DNA of 64,000 nucleotides, from NCBI RefSeq assembly GCF_040412425.1, contig NC_089795.1:82745163-82809162 (forward strand). The letters are read 5' to 3'. The translations under genes and the position numbers were made by a program. Origin of the DNA: Macrobrachium rosenbergii. Taxonomy: Eukaryota; Arthropoda; Malacostraca; Decapoda; Palaemonidae. This document shows positions 58,331 through 64,000 of this stretch, in pieces. Positions within the stretch are counted from its first letter, which is position 1. Every line of letters begins with the position of its first letter. The notes below the pieces were generated by a model that saw only the letters and a list, made by a program, of their open reading frames with translations, was not told the origin of the DNA and did no database searches.

Positions 58331-58900
58331 TCCACCAGGTTTTCCACAACAAATGGGGGAGGACAGCCAGGATGGATTTAGAAATAAAACACTCAGAAGG
58401 AAAAGATTAGGTAAAGACAAATCCATTTTCCAGATAATCCACCAAGCAACTTTTGCTTTCTCATCAGCTTGTCCTACACACTTTTTGAAAAAACAGGAAA
58501 ATGAACAAAAAAAGAGATAAATGCCTGATTGTACCCTGAGGCAAGGAACTCAAACCCAAGACCATGGAAGGCCATGGTACACTGGCTATGCCACAGTCCA
58601 AGGTTGGAGAACAAGGTAGCCTTCTCTTAGAAGGGTCATCACCAAGGCTGAAGAGTCCCTTTTACCCACTGGTTTGATTTTAGAGTGTCCTTCCCCTAAA
58701 AGAGTTGCCTACCAGGGATAAAGAGTCTCTTCTACAGTAACATGCCTAATTGTCGACACTTAAAGTCATACCTTCTTATCCAGAAGCCCCTGTATTAAAT
58801 TCTTTCACTACACAAAGCTGCCAAAAGATGGTCATTGAAGGAATCTGAATGATTGCCAGGTTGAGTATAACCATGGCAGCAAGCTGCTCCTCTGCTGCTA
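58331..58900. other. No recognised feature
   Basis: Unassigned sequence between the CR1-like LINE and the DIRS remnant. No coding motif is seen. Confidence 0.4.
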
Positions 58901-60120
58901 AAGTGTTGTGGTAAAGCAAGCAAAAGGAGGTATGTCAAACCTTTGCTTCAGGGCCAATTCCAATCTTGACCAGGTGATGAATTTCAAGGCAATATGTGTA
59001 CAGTGCATATTTAGGAAATTCTTTAGGACAATTCATCCCAAATAAAATATAGTCTGTTGGTCAATTATGATACGCATGTGAAAATAAATAGAGCAATTTT
59101 TTGCAATACAGCAATGTTGGAAACAACAAAAAAGTTGCTGGATGGTTCTAGTTTAGCCACATAACAAACAGGTCAGTCACTGGTGTTCCCCAAACCTTGA
59201 GCCTTTCTACCACATGCAGGCACAGGGATCACTCTAACCCCAACTTGTCCCTGGTGGCTGAGCTAGTCTGCCCCTCCAGTAAGGCCCAGGATTTATCATG
59301 CCAATAGCTCAACTGCCTGGCAAACTATCCATTCGTGCACCTACCTTGCCAACTGCCAAAGGGGGTAGAGAGACAATGCCCTGCCCACCTTTGCCTTTGA
59401 CATACTGCAACAATCATGTTGCTGTTTATCAGTTCAACAGAGTGAACCATCAACTGAACTTGAAATGCTTGCAGTTCCAGAGCACCATGCCCATTTTAAG
59501 AGCGTTGATGTGCAGGTGAGAGTCATCTTGTGTCCACACACCCAAAGCAAGCAAAGTAATTAGGTGTGTATCTTGCCTCCTTGGGTACATTCACAAAATG
59601 AAGCATTTACGGAGGTGGAGAGTTTAATGAACTTCCACAAGAAAGTTCCAGCTGTCCAGCCATCATACAAGATCATCCTTCACCTCCTGGTTAAGGAGCA
59701 CAAGGAATATCGCAGGATCCAAAACAAGATCAAACACCAATGAAGCAACCTCTGGTGGAATCACTCATGGGGAACAAGTTTCTCCAAGAGCGATAGGTGA
59801 CCAAGAATGAATTGCCAAAACTGGGCTGGATATTCCTGATATGTCATGAACTTTGCTGATATTTCAATGAACAGTTGATTTGAGGAGCTGCTGGACACTG
59901 TCTTGCTTCTAACCACATCAGTCAGCAAGCCCAGGTACTTCATTTTCTGTGTGGGCTGAAAGTCTAATTTTTTTCTGGTTTATCAACATCCGTATTGTAG
60001 CAAATAAGAGCAGTCCATCCCAGTCCTGGGGTAACTATGCTCCAGATGACATCAAGAACAACCAATCCTTGAGATACCTTAGCCTAAGCAAGTAGGCCCA
60101 AGCTAGCACCAGAGTAAATA
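58900..60120 (-). pseudogene. DIRS RT C-terminal half and RNase H remnant
   Basis: On the minus strand, RLRYLKDWLFLMSS appears near 60082-60040; the catalytic YLDDW reads YLKDW (60062-60076). Then comes MKYLGLLTDVVRSKT in the frame from 59943, and PAQFWQFILGHLSLLEKLVP, matching the 'PA..Wq.lLGHLaSLEklVPhg' thumb motif. RNase H-like sequence below 59700 is too decayed to place motifs firmly. The N-terminal half of what is probably the same RT is at 61990-62390, on the other side of a plus-strand YR unit. Confidence 0.75.
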
Positions 60121-61140
60121 CTTGTATGTATCTCCTGCGAACGACAGGCTTTTCTTGCAGAGCAGCGACACAGATGTCTGGTTACTTCAGAAGATCTTCT
60201 TCAACAGTGTATCAGGGAAAATGGGCTGTCTACTATGACTGGTGTCGTCGACAGGGTTTCTCTCCACTTGGAACCTCTATTCAGTGGACAGCTGATTTTC
60301 TGATGTTCCTCAGAACAGAAAAACACCCTTCTGTTTCTGCTATTAAGGGCTACAGGGCTACCTTGGGATTAGTTCTTCGTTTGAAAGACGTGGACCTAAC
60401 TTCATCCTGGGAAATCTCTATGCTGCTCAAAAGTTTTGAACAGTCTTGCTCTCCTAGAGAGCTGAAACCTCCTACCTGGGATCTGCCTCTGGTGCTAAGT
60501 ACTCTCACTCGAGCCCCATACAAACCACTGCGGTCGGTCATTGGACAGGAACTTGACCCTCAAGACGGTTTTCCTTCCAGCCTTGGCTTCTTCGAAGAGA
60601 GTTTGCCAACTCCACGACCTAGCTTTTGATATTAAAACATACCAGGGGTTGGAAGTCAGTAGCGTTCGAATTTGTCCCTGAATTCTTGGCTAAGACTCAA
60701 AACCCCTCGGTTCACGATGACAGGTTTACCTCCTTTTCCATCCCTTCCCTTGGGGATTTTGTTAACGACAATCCAGAGGAATTGTTCCTTTGCCCAGTCA
60801 GAGCACTGCATTGCTATCTAAAAAGGACTCGACATCTCAGACTGGGATGCCGAAAACTTTTTGTTAGCACAGGCGGGATCAAGAAAGAAGTGTCCAAGAA
60901 TACTATTTCGTTTTGGCTTCGTGAAGTGACCAGGCATGCCTACTCCTCATCATCATTTTCTACTGCCAATACTGTGCACACAAGAGCACATGACATTACA
61001 GGACTAAGCTCCTCCTTGGCATTCAAGAACTTATCTGCTCATAGTATCCTGAATGCTGGTTCTTGGCTCTGCTAAACCATGTTCACTTCCCTCTGCCTGA
61101 GGGACATACCCACAGGCCCTTGGACACTTTTTTCTTGGGT
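60120..61140 (+). pseudogene. DIRS-type tyrosine recombinase, copy B (most complete)
   Basis: The frame from 60126 carries a full SAM-like N-terminal domain (VYQGKWAVYYDWCRRQGF, then ADFLMFL, AIKGYRATLGL) and SMLLKSFEQSC...WDLPLVLSTL. Relative to copy A there is a shift before 60560 and an extra base near 60636. The box LASSKRVCQLHDL keeps the first catalytic Arg (AGA 60598-60600). The frame to 61072 carries RAHDITGLSSSLAF, where the second Arg of HxxR is Thr, and ends ILNAGSWLC before a TAA that copy A has as CAG. No RT lies on this strand. Confidence 0.85.
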
Positions 61141-61646
61141 CCGGTAGTGGGGCAGTTTTGTATCTTGCCTAAGATAATGGTATGAAAGTGGGGATGATTG
61201 AGATGACTGGTCTCTTTTCCTTCCCCCCTTTTTCCTTTCTTCTCTGCCTACGGGCGGTAAGAAGTTGGTTCCATCATATGCTGGAAAGGGCCAGATACAG
61301 GTGAGTGAAGTAGCCTTGCTGTTGGTTTGTTTTTATTCTACACAAATATACCTAGCGGCAGCAAACCCTTCCTCTCTCTATAGCAAGGAGAGGGAGGAAT
61401 GATAAACATGTATAGGTCGCTACCTTAGTTTGTTATCTGAACAGATATAGCTCTTTAACTTCCTCTAATGCAATGAATTTCTGCACTGGGCTTAGCCCAG
61501 TAATCTGACTATATTGGGTTTCCATATATCTAACAGATCAGAGGCTTAGGCCTCCTTCCTTTGAATTCCCTTATTCAAGAAGTATGACCAGTTGCACCGA
61601 ATCTTTTCAGGATTCTCTTACCTCCCACCAAGGGTGAGTCTATCCT

Positions 61647-61981
61647 AATGTTAAGACCCAGGTTTGTTCTGCATATGAACAAATGACAAATTTAAATTAA
61701 TTTGTATTTTTCATAGCTAACAAACCTGCAGTCTTAACATTTACTGCCTCCCTCTAGTCACCCCTCTTTCAGTTAACAAAGGGCTGGAAGAAAACTGAGA
61801 CATCAAAGGGTTGAGATAAGGTCGCTGACCGCTTCCCATCTCACCTCCATGACAGATGCTAGATGCCACCAATTCCTTGCATAAACAGTTCTTGTTTTTG
61901 TTTTTACCAGTTTCCAGCTGGCGCCAGAAGATTTATCCTATGTTAAGACTGCAGGCTTGTTAGCTATGAAAAAAACAAATT
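61647..61981 (+). repeat. YR-associated palindromic end module, copy B
   Basis: The inner arm 61699-61740 (AATTTGTATTTTTCATAGCT then AACAAACCTGCAGTCTTAAC) and the outer arm 61940-61981 are reverse complements with about two or three differences. The third partial copy, AATGTTAAGACCCAGGTTTG, is at 61648-61667 in outer-arm orientation, on the YR side. It is closely related to module A. Confidence 0.88.
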
Positions 61982-61985
61982 AATT

Positions 61986-62390
61986 TCAAGTTGCCATTTT
62001 CTGAACAAACTGACAAAGAAACTTGTCCAGAGGGGAGAGATCCATGACTGATCACCAACCACAGGTCAACTTCACTAGGAAGAGTGAACGATAAAACCCG
62101 GACGAATAGACAAACATTGAAGCAAATCTTTCTCCAGCTGGTATGACCTCTGTAGACAAGGCAAGAGAAGGGGATGATCCTAGAGAATATGATGGGAACA
62201 GGACTGATCAAGGAGAAAGGGAATGGTGTCAGTCCTTGAAAAGTAGCCTGTACCCATCCTGGATGACACAAGAATACCCAGGGCCCCCTGTTGCTGCCAC
62301 ATTGCCCTAAGGAATGACTGACATCACCGAATTCATGAGAGAAGGCTGCCAACAGCAGCATCCTCATTTCTTTACCCCTACCCAATTTTG
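61986..62390 (-). pseudogene. DIRS RT N-terminal half
   Basis: The minus-strand frame near 62100-61990 reads GFYRSLFLVKLTCGW, stop, SVMDLSPLDKF and QKMAT. This matches 'GFySrLFlVpKatGGWRPViDLSpLNkfv...FKMeT', the start of the DIRS/Gypsy RT. It breaks off exactly at the outer arm of module B, before the DLKDAYF motif. The upstream part (to 62385) is open but unassigned. Confidence 0.75.
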
Positions 62391-62601
62391 GACTGTAGCT
62401 TGAGAAGAAGACTGGACTGTAGTTTGAGAAGACTGAAAGGGTTTGGGGAACCCTGGTCCTTTGTCAAGAAAGAAGACTAATGGGTGCATGGTTCGGCGCT
62501 GAAAGAGGTGTATCCTCTCCTCACGCACAATGTCAATGAAGTGGCTAATCCAGAAGGCTTGGTTGTATTCTATATACCCCAAAGGGACTATGAGGGAAAT
62601 T

Positions 62602-62800
62602 CCATTAGATAAGAGTGTCCTGGGTATCAGAACTCTTTCACCACTGCCACTGGACCTTATGCTCCAGAAAAAATTAGGAAGAACCCATCATCAACCTATT
62701 CCCTTAGATGAAGGAGTCCTAAGTATCAAAACTCCATTCTACCACTGCTGCTTAGACCTTACACTAAAAAAAAAATTAGGAGGAACCCAGCACCAACTCA
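62602..62800. repeat. ~99-bp imperfect tandem duplication
   Basis: TTAGAT(A/G)A(A/G)(G)GAGT, CCT(A/G)(A/G)GTATCA, CACCACTGC/TACCACTGC, GACCTTA, AAAAATTAGGA and GAACCCA recur in order about 99 bp apart. Confidence 0.75.
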
Positions 62801-63819
62801 TCCCTGATAGAGAAACCAATCTTGGTTGACACTTGTCTTGAGAATATCTCACGAAGAGTATCTCGGTGTGTCAAGACCAGGTTCACTTACAGGTTAGCAG
62901 ACTGGTGTAAGTGTGAAGGTAAGGTCAATATCCTGCATCCTGACACCAGCAACCTCCAGAACTTTGGCTAATCTTCCTCAGAAGACACACCAGAAAAGGT
63001 GAAGTCCACCAGTGTGGTGAGCCAGAGGTCCTGCCACAATGATGCTTGGAACATGGCTAGGGTAACTTACTTCATGGCTTCTTTAAAAGATCAGAGAAAG
63101 ATTCTTTCTGCAGAAATTTGTCCCCAGGGAATAAAAATCCACCTGCAAGGGGCAGGTCTTTGTATCCCTTGGAGTATAGTATCTTTTTTGACACTTTTGA
63201 AGTGAAGGAAGGAACTTGTTTAAGCATCTGGAGACTACAGTGTACTCTGATCTGGATATCAGATATTCCACCTCCTCCAAAATTCTGATGAACAAGCAGA
63301 CTATGGCAACTGAAGCAATAACCCAGCTTCTGAGGCAAAACCCAAAGTATGCTCAATGGAGGACAATGGCTGCCAAAGAGACACCCTGGTTGTTTTCATG
63401 AAGCCATAGCGCTTAAGTGCCCTGTGAGAGTGCCTATCCAATTCAGCCTACAATTAGCCAGGCTGGCCATCCTGGATGAGCAGGAGCACACACTACCAAC
63501 TCTCAAGAGCATTTGTCCACTTGGAGACTATGTCCTAACCTTTTTCCTGTGCTTCCACCACTCAGGTGAAGAAGGGAAGGTGAAGAAGGTAAGGAGGAGG
63601 ATGAGGAAAATGAAGGCAAAGCAGGCCATGGTTTTTTTCTACCTCTTTAATGTACAACCAAAAGCCTCTCCAATCTCTACCAGGCCCACCATGGATGGAG
63701 TTAAGGCAAGCATCCTTGGAGGGACACAAGTTGCAGCAGGAGCGAGCTGCCAGAGCAGAGACAGCAGAGCACCAGCAGGCACCACAGCAATAATAACAGC
63801 AGCCATTCTGGTCTCTTGC
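62801..63819 (-). pseudogene. Probable DIRS ORF1-like remnant
   Basis: The minus-strand frame from 63295 reads RILEEVEYLISRSEYTVVSR and then a Lys-rich stretch. It lies upstream of the RT N-terminal half in the same orientation, where ORF1 is expected. I recognise no domain. The plus-strand frame 63349-63846 ends in a Ser run at an AGT repeat and is not convincing. Confidence 0.4.
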
Positions 63820-64000
63820 AGTAGTAGTAGTATTAAAGTAGTTTAACCAGACCACTGAACTGACTTTCAGCTCTCATAGGGCTGGCCCAAAGGATTAGAA
63901 TAAAATACCAGGTCTAGGCCTGAGGCCAAGCACTGGGACCCAGTAGGTCATTCAGCACTATGATGAACGAATTAAAATGAAATTAAAAACTGCACATAGG
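63820..64000 (-). mobile_element. 3' tail of another I/Nimb-like LINE, running off the window
   Basis: GTAGTAGTAGTATTAAAGTA then GTTTAACCAGACCACTGAAC, GGGCTGG, AAGGATTAGAAT, AAGCACTGGGACCCAGTAGG and TGAAATTAAAA match, in order, the tail at 44865-45045. It is on the minus strand; its coding part would lie beyond 64000. Confidence 0.82.

Noticed and set aside
63349..63846. 165-codon plus-strand frame
   Set aside because: It ends in an AGT-repeat Ser run at a LINE tail; the opposite strand is equally open and no domain is recognised.

Overview
The window looks like non-genic heterochromatin or intergenic DNA from an animal, most likely a decapod crustacean. This is an inference. It rests on many DIRS-type tyrosine-recombinase (YR) retroelements, long AG, AT and CT microsatellites, a tRNA-like SINE that shares its tail with a LINE, and hairpin repeats I associate with decapod genomes. 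I found no convincing host gene, rRNA, tRNA gene or CRISPR array. Almost everything that resembles protein is transposon debris with stops, frameshifts and lost catalytic residues.

Layout. 1-5.4 kb: a 1.9-kb element with ~470-bp inverted arms, a hairpin repeat, microsatellites, and a small inverted-repeat element with a helix-turn-helix-like reading frame. 5.45-18.16 kb: a three-level nest. A minus-strand DIRS remnant (5.45-7.48 and 17.0-18.16 kb) is split by a plus-strand LINE (7.5-17.0 kb). The LINE is itself split by a minus-strand Gypsy-type LTR element (11121-16009) with two LTRs and a 4-bp ACTT target duplication. 18.16-19.83 kb: a plus-strand YR unit with a palindromic end module. 21.9-27.4 kb: a minus-strand DIRS element (ORF1-like region, partial RT, RNase H, YR, end module). 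27.5-44 kb: a graveyard of DIRS pieces (several YR, RT/RNase H and ORF1 remnants), fragments of a CR1-like LINE, and inverted repeats. 44.2-44.5 kb: SINE. 44.87-50.48 kb: a minus-strand I/Nimb-like LINE (zinc-knuckle ORF1, endonuclease, RT with YMDD, RNase H). 52.2-54.2 kb: minus-strand YR with end module. 55.1-58.3 kb: minus-strand CR1-like LINE with a decayed 2A-like motif. 58.9-63.4 kb: a minus-strand DIRS remnant split by a plus-strand YR-only unit with its own end module. 63.82-64.0 kb: another LINE tail, running off the window.

Most interesting pattern: four separate YR copies (two per strand) are each followed, about 535-620 bp downstream once local tandem duplications are subtracted, by the same layout. 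That layout is a short partial repeat, an inverted arm, a ~200-bp spacer and the opposing arm. The arm sequences differ between families while the geometry is kept. I read this as the DIRS terminal machinery (inverted terminal repeat plus internal complementary region). Two of the copies are YR units with no RT on the same strand.
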